64,000 nucleotides of DNA. It comes from Dalbergia cochinchinensis. Its lineage: Eukaryota > Streptophyta > Magnoliopsida > Fabales > Fabaceae. The stretch's first letter is position 1, and every line of letters starts with the position of its first letter. The notes beneath the pieces were generated by a model, which was not told the origin of the DNA, did no database searches, and saw only the letters and a list, made by a program, of their open reading frames with translations. The DNA lies in NCBI GenBank assembly GCA_031216125.1, contig CM062376.1, positions 59,936,719-60,000,718 of the forward strand, given 5' to 3'. A program made the position numbers and the translations under genes. Positions 45,650 to 56,935 of the stretch are shown here, piece after piece.

Positions 45650-46750
45650 GTGAAGGCGGGAAAGTTGATAGGTTTTACCCAAGGAATGGACGATTTGTGG
45701 AGGTTTAAAGGTCGAATATGTGTACACTGCTAGTGGTGGCCTCGAAAGGATATTTTGGAGGAAGCCCATAAGAGCCATTTTACCGCTTCATCCTGGTGCC
45801 ACCAAGATGTATCAAGATTTGAAGAAGATGTTACGGTGGCCTGGAATGAAGAAAGATGTGTGCACATGGGTGAGTAGGTGCTTGGTGTGTCAAAAGGTGA
45901 TGATTGAACACCAAAAACCCTCTGGAATGCTGCAACCTCACATCGATCCCTGAGTGGAAGTGGGATAGTATCTCCATGGATTTTGTATTTGGATTACCAA
46001 GGACCCAAATGAATCATGATACCATATGGGTAATCGTGGATCGATTGACAAAGTCAGCCCACTTTTTACCTATTAAGGTGACTTATTCCTTGGATAGGTT
46101 AGCACAATTATATATTCAGGAGATAGTGAGGTTACATGGGGTGCCGTCGATGATAATCTCGGATCGAGATCCGCGATTTACGTCAGCGATTTTGGGGAGC
46201 CTTTCAAAAGGCATTTGGTTCAAAGCGTGTCTAAGCCACGACCTATCACCCCCAAGCAGGCGGTCAATCTGAAAGAACTATCCAAACCTTGGAGGATATG
46301 TTAAGGGCATGTGTTTTAGATCAAAGGAAGTTGGGATAAGTACACCACTTATTGAATTTGCATATAACAAATGATTATCATGCAAGTATCGATATGGCAC
46401 CGTATGAGGCCCTCTATGGGCGGAAATGTCAATCTCCCTTATGTTGGTATGAACCGGAGAGCAAAGTTTACTTGGACCTCGATATTGTGAGGAAACAACG
46501 GAACAAATCAAAAGATTAGGGATAAGCTTCTTCTGCTCAAAGTCGACGGAAAAACTATGCGGACAAAGCGGCTTAAAACCGCTAGATTTTCAAGAAGGGG
46601 ACCACGTGTTCCTAAGGATCACCCCACCAGGCATAGGCGAGCAATAAAAGTAAAGAAATTGAGCCCCAGCATTTCTTGGTCCGTTTGAAATCCTTACCAA
46701 AGTAGGACTCGTAGCCTCACCGTATAGCCCTACCCCAGTCTATCCAACCT
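45650..46750 (+). pseudogene. Integrase pseudogene
   Basis: Inserts the cDNA into the genome in the intact family. The zinc-binding region is visible as HPGATKMYQDLKKMLRWPGM and CLVCQK (45800-45895). The DDE core has SMDFVFGLPR (first Asp, near 45974), IISDRDPRF (second Asp, near 46155) and SERTIQTLED (Glu, near 46270). The C-terminal GPF-like part is near 46590-46700. Frameshifts occur near 45945, 46190 and 46330. Confidence 0.87.
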
Positions 46751-47019
46751 TCATGATGTTTTCCATGTCTCTCGATTAAGAAAGTATCAATCGACCCAGT
46801 CATGTACTAGAGCGAACATGTACAATTAAGAGATAACGACATTTAACTTACTACCCACGAGAATCGTCGACCGAGAGTTAGCGAGTTAAGGAACAGCACC
46901 TGGTCAAAGTAGCATGGGAGACAGGTGAAACAGAAGAACTTACATGGGAGCTGGAATCAAACATGAAAGCACAATACGAGTTGTTCTCGGAGGTAGCAAT
47001 TTCAGAGCGAAATTCTTTT
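46750..47019 (+). pseudogene. Integrase C terminus with chromodomain-like end
   Basis: Reads NLHDVFHVSRLRKY near 46746, then EELTWELESNMKAQYELF near 46940, the closing helix pattern (TWE...M...YP.LF) of the chromodomain fused to integrase in Tekay/Del chromoviruses. The middle is too broken to follow. In intact relatives this domain steers insertion toward heterochromatin. Confidence 0.65.
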
Positions 47020-47032
47020 AAGGAGGGAGTAA
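47020..47032 (+). promoter_or_regulatory. Polypurine tract
   Basis: AAGGAGGGAGTAA directly before TGTAACGC of the 3' LTR. The same tract, reversed, borders the minus-strand LTR at 57946-57958. Confidence 0.8.
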
Positions 47033-48004
47033 TGTAACGCCCCAATTTTCTTTGTAATTTTCTTGTCATTAGAAATTACTCAATTCTTGAATTACCGTAG
47101 GTAATTATTACATAAGATTTGAGGCGAACAATCCTCAATAAAGGAATATAACATTAGAAGAGAGGTTAGGAGCGATTCATGCGAGTCGCAAATCCCGAAT
47201 TCAGACGTATAAAATGACCAAAATGTCACTGAAGTTATTTTACTGAGAAAATGAGGATTGTGGGCCCCACATATTCTCAAGGGGATGTTTTGAGAATAAT
47301 AAGGGATTGTTTGTGTTATGTGTGTTAATAGAGCAGAAGAATCTCAATTTTGAGTTCAGACATGCAGAAAAGACCAAAAGCCCCTGCCATTGTTTAACTC
47401 CGATGTGCGTGCCGGTGAGCCGAACCTCACTAAAATGTTTTAAAATGTGTTTTTAAGCCATGATTAACCATTGGTTAAGCTCGGGTGGCCTTGGCCAGTT
47501 TTTAAGTGTAAGTCCGATTTTGCCCGCGTTCTTGGGCAGTTTTGCGAATTTCGGGATTTTCGATTCATATAGCGAAACCTAAGCAATATTAGGCTCAAAT
47601 TAAAGCTTATTAAATTCTAAATATTAATCTAGATTCAAAATTATGTATTTAGATTGATTAGAACCCAAAATTGCTCAAAAACACCCAAATTGCTTACTAA
47701 TTCACTTAAGCCCTTAGCCGTAAATTCTCTAAATTACATGAATACCTTGCCTACACCTAAATAATGCATGGAACACACAAATTTCACTTCTTTGGGCTGT
47801 AATGCACGAAATTATTGATGCCATTATGCAGCTGAATTATTTCCAAAAGTTGCACTAAAACAAAATGCCAAAATGTCACCATAAGAGACATAATTCCTTA
47901 ATTTCATACAACTTTGTCTAAAATGATTTTTCCTCCATTATTACTCCTGAAAAATTCTGACAACTACCTCCTCATTTTGGCCAATTAGAAGCCTCAAAAT
48001 CTTC

Positions 48005-48012
48005 TATAAATA
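48005..48012 (+). promoter_or_regulatory. TATA box of 3' LTR
   Basis: TATAAATA, identical in context to 38790-38797. Confidence 0.65.
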
Positions 48013-50548
48013 GGCTTGCTTGAGTGGTCTTGGAATGCTTGGTTCATAACTAGTTTTTAGGAGCACCAAAAACTTTCTTTCTTCCTCCTCTTTGGCTGAA
48101 TTCTTTCTTCAATTTTTCAAAGAGATTTTGTGTCATTTCACTTCAAGAAATCAAGTTCTCTTCCTCTTCTTCAACTCAGATTAGGTAGGGAGTAGTTTCT
48201 AAATTTATTTCTATGCTTTGAGGAGTTGTGTTTTTAGCTCAAAATGATGAAATTATGAACTTGCCTTAGCTTTTCATTTTGGTTTTCCTCTTCAATTTTT
48301 CTTTAACCAATTCAACCATATGGCGTAGGTGGAACTAAGATGATGGCTTGATGATGAGGACCTTGAGGGTGGGTTGTAAATCCATCACAAGTTAGGCCTC
48401 TAAAGCTTGAAAATTCCACTTGATGCAAAACCTTAAAGAATAATGCTTTATGATGCTAAAACAAAGATTTTTAGTTTAGAACTTGAAAGATGTATTTTTT
48501 TTCCTTTTATGTTTTATTTCTTGTTAAGATATGTATTGGGTTGAATTTATAATTCTTTTAAAGTCTTGAAGGAGCTCTAGTAAAGAAACAAAATGAATTT
48601 GCATCCATGATTAAGTTTATGCTTTGCATAACCATGTTTACCTTCTATGTCATCACTAAATTTTCAAGAATGAATAAATGAACTTGCATTTCTCATGTTT
48701 AAATTCCAAGCTTGTATTTCATGTTTATGTTTCAAGTCATCACTTAATCTTTCAAGATAATTAAGAGGTTGCATCTCATATTTAATTTATGCTCTCACTA
48801 TATTTTATAATGGCTAAAAGAATCAACGCATGACATGTTTATTTTATGCCATCACCTAAAGATCCTAGAGCTTAAAGACTTGCCCATGTATCACAAGCAA
48901 AGAAATATGATTATTGGAGTTAAAGAATTTATTCTTTAAAAAGTCTTGAGATTGGAGCTTAAAAGATGTAATAATAATTCTCTTCTCCTCTCTACTGGTC
49001 TGTGCGGACTACTCGCTCCGGTTTCTTAATATTCTCTTCTCCTCTCTTTGGTCTGCATGCGGATTACCGCTCGATTTCTTGTATCATGTTTATATTTCAA
49101 GTTCTTGCATCATGTTTAATTTTCAAGTCATCACCTTAAATCTTAAAGATAAAGAAATGGAATTGCATATCATGTTTATAATTCCAAGCTATCACCTTAT
49201 AAAGATAAGATTAAAATAAGGTTGCATAGCATGTTTATAATTCTAAGATGTCACCTAAATCTCTAAAGCTCAAGACTTACTCCTTTTATCTTAAGTGAGA
49301 ATTTTAATTGTGAAGATCCTCCCAAATTTGACAAAAGAACTAGTTTCTAAATGAGTTTTAAGGCTTTGCAAGGATTTTACGGGGAACTAGTATTTTATAT
49401 GCACTTAAAATATGATTCTATGTAATTGCATGAGGTTCATGATTCGGCCACTGATCTGAGTTTAGTATCAATGTGTGATAATGATTTGATATGATTGAAG
49501 TTGTGATAATTATGGTTTATTGTTAAGAGAATGATTCATAATTGGTTTAGTAACTAATTAGTTCTATAATTGATAATTCTATGTAAGGATTGGATGCTTA
49601 TTAAGTACTTGATATCATTGAATGATTTCCTGACTTGCATGTTATAGTTGTTGTTGTAAATAATAAGAATGCTTATACATGAAATGTTCTTATGTAAAAT
49701 TCACCTTTGTTGTTAGAAGAAAGTGTATCATTGTAAAAGTGTAATTTGGAAAGGTTACGCTAAGGAAAGACTTGGTATTTAAGCGTGTCCATTGTGACCC
49801 ACCTCTGCTTTCTGGGAATCTCCCATATGCATGATTACTGATTGATATATATTATTCTAGCTTAAGACTATAAATGAGAAAATGTTATGATGTTTATGAA
49901 TTGTATTATGATATAACATGCAAAGATTTAATGGTGACTTAAACTTATAAGAAAATGATCCTTTGGAACCATCAGACTATAGGTGGTGAAAAGGTGATTT
50001 TAGCCCCCTAACCCGTTCTCTCAAAAGGGTAGAGTCGGGACTTTAGCTTATCAAAAGGGATAAGTATATGCTAGTGACGACTAGTAAAGTATGAGCTCAT
50101 AACCTAAATTACTCCCAAAGGGTGGAGTATAGGGTGGCCCAAGGAAAATAATGATGATGATAAGATTTTAAGTCACCTAAGGCACTAAAGAAATGAAATA
50201 TGTGCCTTTGTGTCCATGTGTAGGTAATATTATATGGCGTTCTTTTATGCATGTTATTTTGATAATGATGATGAGGAATATGATGTAATGATAAAGGAAA
50301 AGTTCATTGTAAATATGACATGTTAAGAATAAGATGCATTATAAGGCGATGATTAAAAAATTCACGAACCTCGGTTAAGTATTTGTCCGAACTTAAAATG
50401 AATCTTTCCATGCTCACTATTTTAGAATAATCCCGAGGTTCCTGGGGACTTTGATGATGACCTTTGTAGAAGGAGGTACCTTACTGAGAAATCTTTAGCA
50501 AGATTCTCACTCCCTTATCTTTATTTCCGTGATTGTCTCCAGATTCAA

Positions 50549-51060
50549 ATGGCGACATTCGTCTGTTCGTTGATACCCCTACTTGGGAATTCCACTATGA
50601 TCAGGTGCATCGCTCGTATCATTTTGAAGGGAGTCTTGTGATTCGTGTTTTTATTTACATAGGTCGTCCATTTGCACATCTGTCCCTAGTTATCGATTTT
50701 CTCCTACTTCTCCCTATGGCGATGAAATGGTTTTCGAACATGCACGTCCACTTGATGAAAGGATGTTACGTTCTTATCCCGCTTCATCTGCTGTCCATGG
50801 ATTTCAGAGTATGTTCACGAGGCGAGATATTGGGCTGATCCTTGAGAGGACACACCTACTCATGTATATTCTGAGAGCTCTGCTCCTACTCCCTGCGTGT
50901 AAGAGAGGGTAGTGAGGAAAGCTTGTTGTTGGTAGAGGTTAGCGAGAAGGCCGTCCATGCGACCCGACTGGTGCATCTCGTGTGTCCCCTCCAGTCAGAC
51001 CTCATCACTGGATCGCATTTATTCCCCCATTTTCAGGGACGGTGGCCATAGAAGGTTCTT
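50549..51060 (+). pseudogene. LTR ORF (MATFV family), frameshifted, in 3' LTR
   Basis: Starts ATGGCGACATTCGT but a base is missing relative to the 5' LTR copy, so VDTPTWEFHYDQVHRSYHFEG and VIRVFIYIGRPFAH read in another frame. A further shift precedes MVFEHARPLDERMLRSYP. The 5' LTR copy breaks at different bases, so the lesions arose after insertion or are sequencing errors. Confidence 0.6.
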
Positions 51061-51508
51061 AGTAGACTTATGTGTGATCATGCACCCTAGTTTTAGGATA
51101 ACCTTCCCGGCTTATGGAGTTATCTAGTTTAGGGGCATGAATTTCCTTAAGTATATTTTCTTTTATGGGTTTGCATAAGATAATGATGTATGAACATAAC
51201 CCACCCTTTGAGTGAGGTTATTGTATGTAAATATATGCTATAATGTGCTTATGGATGTTATATGATGGAGCCTAAGTGATATGATGTGATATATTCTTAA
51301 ACGTCTTATTATACTCCGCTTACTCGTTCACGTTGTACTCGGCTCACGTTTTCAATTATGTGTTTAAAAAAAAAAAAAAAAAAAAGGCTCGTAATTTCAC
51401 TAAGTATTTTCAAATTATGAAGAAAGAACCAAAGCAAGGAGTAAAGTCTAGTCATTAATCAGATTCAACCTAGGTGTATCTGGTTAATTACTAGGGTGTT
51501 ACACTTTG

Positions 51509-51537
51509 GGGAGGGTAGCAAGGCTTCTATCACTCAG
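51509..51537 (+). repeat. Plus-strand Tekay-like LTR 18424, segment 3 (end of visible part)
   Basis: GGGAGGGTAGCAAGGC to ACTCAGC continues the LTR ORF from 33023 (frame EGSKASITQ). It then meets minus-strand gag sequence without an LTR end, so the last roughly 0.5 kb of this LTR is missing. Confidence 0.7.
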
Positions 51538-52595
51538 CTAATACGTGGGGGACGGTTGCCATGATCCTTCCCGCACTTGGGACATAGCACGGCTGGGATA
51601 GCTTGGGCGGGGGTTCCTTGAGGCGTCTTGTTCCTAGTCCCACTTGACCCTCCTTGGTTGTTTCGGGGGCCGCCCGACCCTCCTTGTCGGTTATTGTTGT
51701 GGTTGTTGCGGTTGTTGTTGTTGTTCTGGAATTGTGGTCGGTATGGCTGCTTGGGTTGTTGGTGGAAGGGGGTTCTTTGTTGTTGTTGTAGTGCAGGCTG
51801 GTTGGTTTGGTAGGGGTGGTAATGGTTTCGGGATTGGTTTGGATATTGGGGCTTGAATTTTGGGGCTTGAGGTGCTAGCCCTTGTTAAATCTTTGCCCTT
51901 GCGGCATTGATTTTCTTCTGTCCCTCTTCCATGATCCGGCACTTGTTGACTAGGGTTGGAAAGTCCCTAATCTCCATGTGCGCTCTGACATAGTTGAGCT
52001 CTGCCGTTAGTCCGGCCTCATACTTGACGCACTTCCACACCTCGTCGGGGTTTCCTTGAAACACCCTAGAGAACTTAATCGGCTCCTCGAATTTGCCGTG
52101 TCTTGGCGTGATAGACCCTCCTTGAGTCGATTGCATGAACTCAATATCTTTCGCGTTCCTCACGGACTCGGGAAAGTACTTCTCATGAGAAGTAGGTCTT
52201 GAATAGCTCCCGATTGGCGATGCGGAAGCTTCTAGCGATCTTGGTGCGATCCACGAGAACTTCGGCATCCGACTCCATCATATAAGCGGCGAAGGTGACC
52301 TTTTGCTCCTCCGAGCAAGCCACCCGCAGAGTAGATCTTCTCCATGTTTTTGATCCACTCGTCAGCTTGGTCGGGGTCCATGGCTCCTCGGAAGGTTGGT
52401 GGGTTCGCCTTGCGAAACTCACCAAACCTCGCTTGCTCGACCATTTGGCGATGGGGGAGCACGTCCGGTGTCCCCTTGTTGGTTCATCCTCTCGAACATT
52501 CGTTCCATGGCTCTAGCCATGTCACGAGCAGGCCAGCAGATGGCATCGCTTTGGTCTCCCTCGGTCGGGGTCCTAGGTTGTCTCCTTGGTGCCAT
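51538..52595 (-). pseudogene. gag: Tekay-type gag fragment, second tandem unit
   Basis: Starts at the ATG at 52593-52595 (MAPRRQPRT) and reads ANPPTFRGAMDPDQADEWIKNMEKIY, EEQKVTFAAYMMESDAE, FKTYF, AKDIEFMQSTQG, EEPIKFSRVFQGNPDEVWKCVKYEAGL and VNKCRIMEEGQKKINAA, then an Asn/Thr/Gln-rich tract and the start of CPKC. It is cut before the second knuckle at the junction near 51538. Several frameshifts are present. Confidence 0.82.
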
Positions 52596-52827
52596 TGGTC
52601 CCTAAACACATGAGACAATAAACACTGAGGTGATCAGGCTCAATATTCCATGTAAAATGAGCTAGTTACCATGGCGCGCGCAAGTAGACAAGGGTCATGA
52701 ACTCCTACCCTATAGCTTATCTCTAGTTAAGCTCTACGCATGACATAGCTATCGTACTACGCTTTAGAAAGCATAGTCAGTCCAATCCTCAGGCTCCATG
52801 AGAATCGAATCGCTCACGATACCATAA
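52596..52827 (-). other. Primer site and leader of second tandem unit
   Basis: Reads, from the LTR, TATGGTATCGTGAGCGATTC: the TGGTATC core of a tRNA-Met-type primer site with a diverged 3' part. About 210 bp of leader follows before the gag ATG. It is identical in layout to 62515-62745. Confidence 0.7.
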
Positions 52828-53234
52828 TGTAACATCCTAATTTTTAACCCAATACTCTAGAACATATTTAGGTTAATCATTAGTACATTACTTCATAGTT
52901 CTCATTTAGCTTTGAATTACTTAGCGGAAAATACGGGAAATGTTTTTTGAAATAAAAGTGAGAGGCGCGTGATGCGATAAGCGGTAAACCATGCAAAGTA
53001 AAACAATCGTCTCACAATCATCACAACATAAGGCACATCATGAACATCACTGAATGTAAGCTCATATATATATAACTTGCCCACTTATAAGTGTGGGACT
53101 TAATTGAGTACAAGGGAAATACATGAAAAGAAATACAACATAAAGCGTAAACATAATCTACTCCCTACCCGAGTGCATCTAATAGGATAACCTCTAAACA
53201 AAAGAAAGTTTATCCTATCTATGTGGTGTGTGCT

Positions 53235-53780
53235 CTAACTCGGGCCATCCTCGACCTCCTCTGGCGACCATCTCGTAATCGAGGCGGATATCCGGGAAGC
53301 GGCGAGCTCCTCGGGCGTGAAAAGCGGAGTGGGGATCGAATATGACTCCAGGTATGGCCGCATCTCCGGTCGTCGTGGACGCCTCGGCTGAGTCACGGTG
53401 GGCACGCTATCCTCTCCAAACTCCATCGGTACGGAGGGAAGACCCCTCGGAGGGTATCTGGGTGGCCGAAGTCTTGAAGGATCCATCTCGAGAAGGGCGA
53501 TGGGCAGCAGGGCACATACTCGGGGTAGTCTCGAGCGGCGGATGCGGAAGGTGGAGTCTGGCGTAGCCTCTCCTCTCGAGGGCGTCTTGCGCTCGAACAC
53601 TAGGTCATCACCAAAAGGTGAGGCGGGGGAGAAACGATGGGAATGTGCAGGGGAGTGAAGGGTCGACCCATGAACATGAATACTCTAGCGTGCATCGACC
53701 CACAAAATGGAATGACCGTGGTCCGGTCATGGCGCACCTCCCATGTCGGCGTGTCCACGAACACCACTTAACGTCGCCAT
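53235..53780 (-). pseudogene. LTR ORF (MATFV family), frameshifted
   Basis: The ATG at 53778-53780 directly follows CTTCAG. The N-terminal part is shifted (a base lost near 53768 and more near 53720). The later part is open from 53600: FERKTPSRGEATP, MDPSRLRPPRYPPRGLPSVP, MEFGEDSVPTVTQPRRPRRPEMRPY, then LFTPEELAA. It matches the 63178-63700 copy. Confidence 0.6.
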
Positions 53781-54169
53781 CTGAAGGCGTGACGGAAAGA
53801 AAGAGGTAGAGGAGTGAGAATCTTGCTTAAGAATCTCAGTAGCGCCTCCTACTACCTAGCTGTCATCATCTAGGTCCTCAGCAACGTTCGGTTTAATTAT
53901 ATGAAATGATTGAACATGCATTTAGTTCATTTTAAACTTCAAAAATATACTTTAGCCAAGGTCCGTTCATTTTAGGATGATCTTAATGTCATGAATGCAA
54001 CATAATGGAAAATGTATGCATGGCACTACCTAATGCACATACATAAAGCATAACATCAAGTATCATCATCGTTGGTGGCATAAAGTGGCAATAGTAACAT
54101 TCATATGGGACAAAACTTAGTGACATAATCATAATCATGAACTTTTCTTCCTCATGGGCCACCCTAAAA

Positions 54170-54600
54170 GACAATCGAACTGGGGTGCTCGGCCGAACCG
54201 GTGTCACCGAGCGTGTCATACATCTAGGTTATGAGCTCATACCTTAACTAGTCGTCACTAGTTCTTACTTACCACTTAACGATAAGCGTATCATAAATCC
54301 CGACTATCTGAGTGCGGGTTAGGGGGCAAATCTCTTAGGGGTGCTCGGCCGAACCGGTGTCACCTAAGAGTATAAAATGGTACCGATGTCACATGAGTTC
54401 TATGGAGGTGCTCGGCCGAACCGGTGTCATCCTAGAACCCATCTTAGTACCTTAATTTTCAAAATCTCTTTAAGTCCCCAAATTTGGTGGAAATTCGGCG
54501 GCCAAAACGCAGTCATTACACCGAGTTTCCTTCCAAATTTGTCGGAAGTCGGCGGCCAAAGCGGTCATTACACGAATTTCCTTCCAAATTTGCTTTATGC
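54170..54600 (-). other. Hairpin domain of LTR 52828-57945
   Basis: Loop-conserved hairpins at 54332-54370 (CTCTTAGG/CCTAAGAG) and 54397-54438 (GTTCTA/TAGAAC), each with an intact GGCCGAACCGGTGTC loop on the plus strand. A third with a weak stem is near 54183-54210. The long CAAATTTG hairpin unit (54480-54541) is tandemly repeated (54538-54596), unlike in the other LTRs. Confidence 0.65.
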
Positions 54601-56927
54601 CACATAAACATATAACCTCATAAATTCCTCATATGAATAACATCATCATCATTAGCATACTTCATGCATCATCATACATCATTCAAGCGCTTACCCTCAC
54701 GGTAGCTTATGCTTTGACCCTTACGGGTCTTAATCTTGAGATATAGCTCTCTAATATCCGTCGCTCATATTTTTATGCCCCTAAGGCTCATATTAAACAT
54801 CATCCTTCATTCTCATGTTCATACTTAAATCTGAATAGCATAGGGCAGAATCTCTAACTTGTTTTTCACGGGGTTCTAGAACTTACGTTTTAGACCCTTT
54901 CTCAGTTCGTCTTACTTTGAGTATCTATACATTAAATCTAAATCAATTATGAGACATTCCTATGCTTAAGGACTAATTATTAATCATGTTTATCATGTTG
55001 TAAGGGTGCTGGACAGATTCCAGAAAATTAAATGTTCTAAGAGTTCTACATTTGCATTTTTACGGTTTTCTAGCTACTAGTTTCCCCATAGGTGCTAGAA
55101 TTGATTCTAACTCAAATGATACCAAGTTTTTCATGTCTAAACAACCTAAATCTGATTATGTTCCCATTAAAACAGTTTGGATTGGTTCCATAAACAAATG
55201 GGTCAAAACTATGTTAAATTCTAGCTTTACGGTATTTCTAGTTAGCTAGTTTCTTACCTATCATGCATAGGTTTGCTTCTACATCATCACATGATATTTT
55301 CACACATTCCAACACATTAAAACATCATCATACAGCATCACATTCATCACATCAGAGCCGAAAACATCTTGCCTCAATAAGAGAATTAAATTGACATTTC
55401 TAGGTACATAAGTTAACTAGTTTCTCTTGGAATCAATCTAGAATTTCTAAAACTCTTTGCAAAACATTTTAATTCATCAAGAGGCTAGGTGAAGCCTTAG
55501 GTCACTGACCAAAACATATTCCATCCCTAAAAGAGATTGGAATCACAACTTATAACGACATAACCTTATAAAGAATTGTCAAACTTTAAGGAAAACTCAA
55601 AACATAGGCTATTGGTCCTAGTAGCTAGATGAAAACTCATTGCAAGTCCATCTTCACTACTTGGCCGAAAAGCATACATTCAAAGTGTGGTTTGCATTGA
55701 ACTTTAACTTGGAATGAAATGGGCAAGTCTTTGAGCTCTAGGTTCTTAAGTTACTGACATAAACTAAGCGTGCTCATGCTCTTCATTTTTAATCTTGCTT
55801 TCAAGGTAAAGTGATGTCTTGAAATTAAATATGCAAGGCATAATTTAACCGTGTAAACTTGAAAGTAAATATCTGGCATAATCTTAAACGTGCAAGCTTG
55901 AAAGTAAAGATGCAAGATTCAATTCTTTATTTTAGTGCTCTTGGCCCAACAACAATCGACTTTAAGGCCGAAATAGATAGGCATTCGAGAAATTAATTAG
56001 GTGATAATGCAAGTTCAATTCTTTATTTTAGTGCTCTAGGCCCAACAACAATCGACTTTAAGGCCGAAATAGAAAGGCTTTGAGAATTAAGTTAAGTGAT
56101 GATACAAGTTCCATTTTAATCTTTATGTTCTTAGGTGATGGCTTGAAAGTAAAGATGCATAGCAAGAGTGTAAATATGAATGCAAGCATAAAATAAATTG
56201 TGCAAGTTCATTTTATCTTTCTAGAGCTCTTAACAAGACTTTAAAGGAACTTAAACCTCAACCCAAACTCATCAAACCAAGACAAGGTAAAAGTCTAGAG
56301 TTCTTAGAACTCAACATAACATATTTAAAAATCAAACATCTAGCATGAAAAGGAAAAGGTAATGGCCGAAACTTCAAGGAAAGAAAAGAAATGTTTGAAA
56401 CTCTAGAATCCATGATCTTGGTGATATACAAACTCCAACATCATGAGACCTCATCATTGAGTCATTAGAACCATTTTGAAACAACATCAAAGTTAAGGTT
56501 CTCAAAAGTTCAAGAAAGGAAAAATCTAGAAACACTTTTGCTCAAGAACAAAAATCAAGCTCTAGAGTTTGTTTCAAGTGATGAACATCATCATGAAACT
56601 CTCATCATCAAGCTCTCATTCCTTTGTTCTCCAAGGCCCATGGCCGAAAATGAAAAAGGTAAAGGGAAGAAAAGAAGTTCTAAAAAGAATCAAGAGAAAC
56701 TATGAACTTTAAGCTTAGAACAAGAACTTTAAAGAAAGAACACATGAAAGAAAATCCCTACTTGGTGTGATGAACTTGAAGATGGAAGAAGAAGATGAAG
56801 ATGATGAAGAACTTGAAGAACTCCAAGAACTTGAAGAACACAAAAACTTTGAGAGAAAAAGAAAGCTTTGAGTGTTTCCTAAACTTAGCAAATGATCTAA
56901 AAGTGGTGCAAGCTCCTCAAGGCATTC

Positions 56928-56935
56928 TATTTATA
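56928..56935 (-). promoter_or_regulatory. TATA box of LTR 52828-57945
   Basis: TATAAATA on the minus strand in the same context as 27258-27265, about 1.0 kb from the LTR sense start at 57945. Confidence 0.65.

Larger units (their letters stand above)
37809..51503 (+). mobile_element. Full-length Tekay/Del-type chromovirus (Ty3/gypsy), 13.7 kb
   Basis: Complete structure with target duplication CTTTG at 37804-37808 and 51504-51508. It comprises a 5' LTR of 4479 bp (37809-42287), primer site 42291, gag, protease, reverse transcriptase, RNase H and integrase in Ty3/gypsy order, a chromodomain-like C terminus, a polypurine tract (AAGGAGGGAGTAA at 47020-47032) and a 3' LTR of 4471 bp (47033-51503). 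The two LTRs are nearly identical by eye, implying a recent insertion, yet the genes carry many single-base indels. The insertion lies two bases inside the target duplication of the neighbouring solo LTR. Confidence 0.95.
47033..51503 (+). repeat. 3' LTR of the full-length element
   Basis: 4471 bp matching 37809-42287 almost base for base across the AT-rich middle. Differences cluster in short CG-containing stretches (for example 47160-47400 against 37940-38180) and the A-run (20 against 14). TATA box at 48005-48012, donor-like site 48185, LTR ORF from 50549. Confidence 0.95.

Noticed and set aside
51628..51856. Cys/Gly-rich plus-strand frames near 51.6-51.9 kb and 61.6-61.8 kb
   Set aside because: Antisense of the Asn/Gln-rich gag tract on the minus strand.
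52295..52613. Plus-strand frames opposite gag, repeated at 62224-62524
   Set aside because: Antisense shadows; their similarity follows from the duplicated gag sequence.
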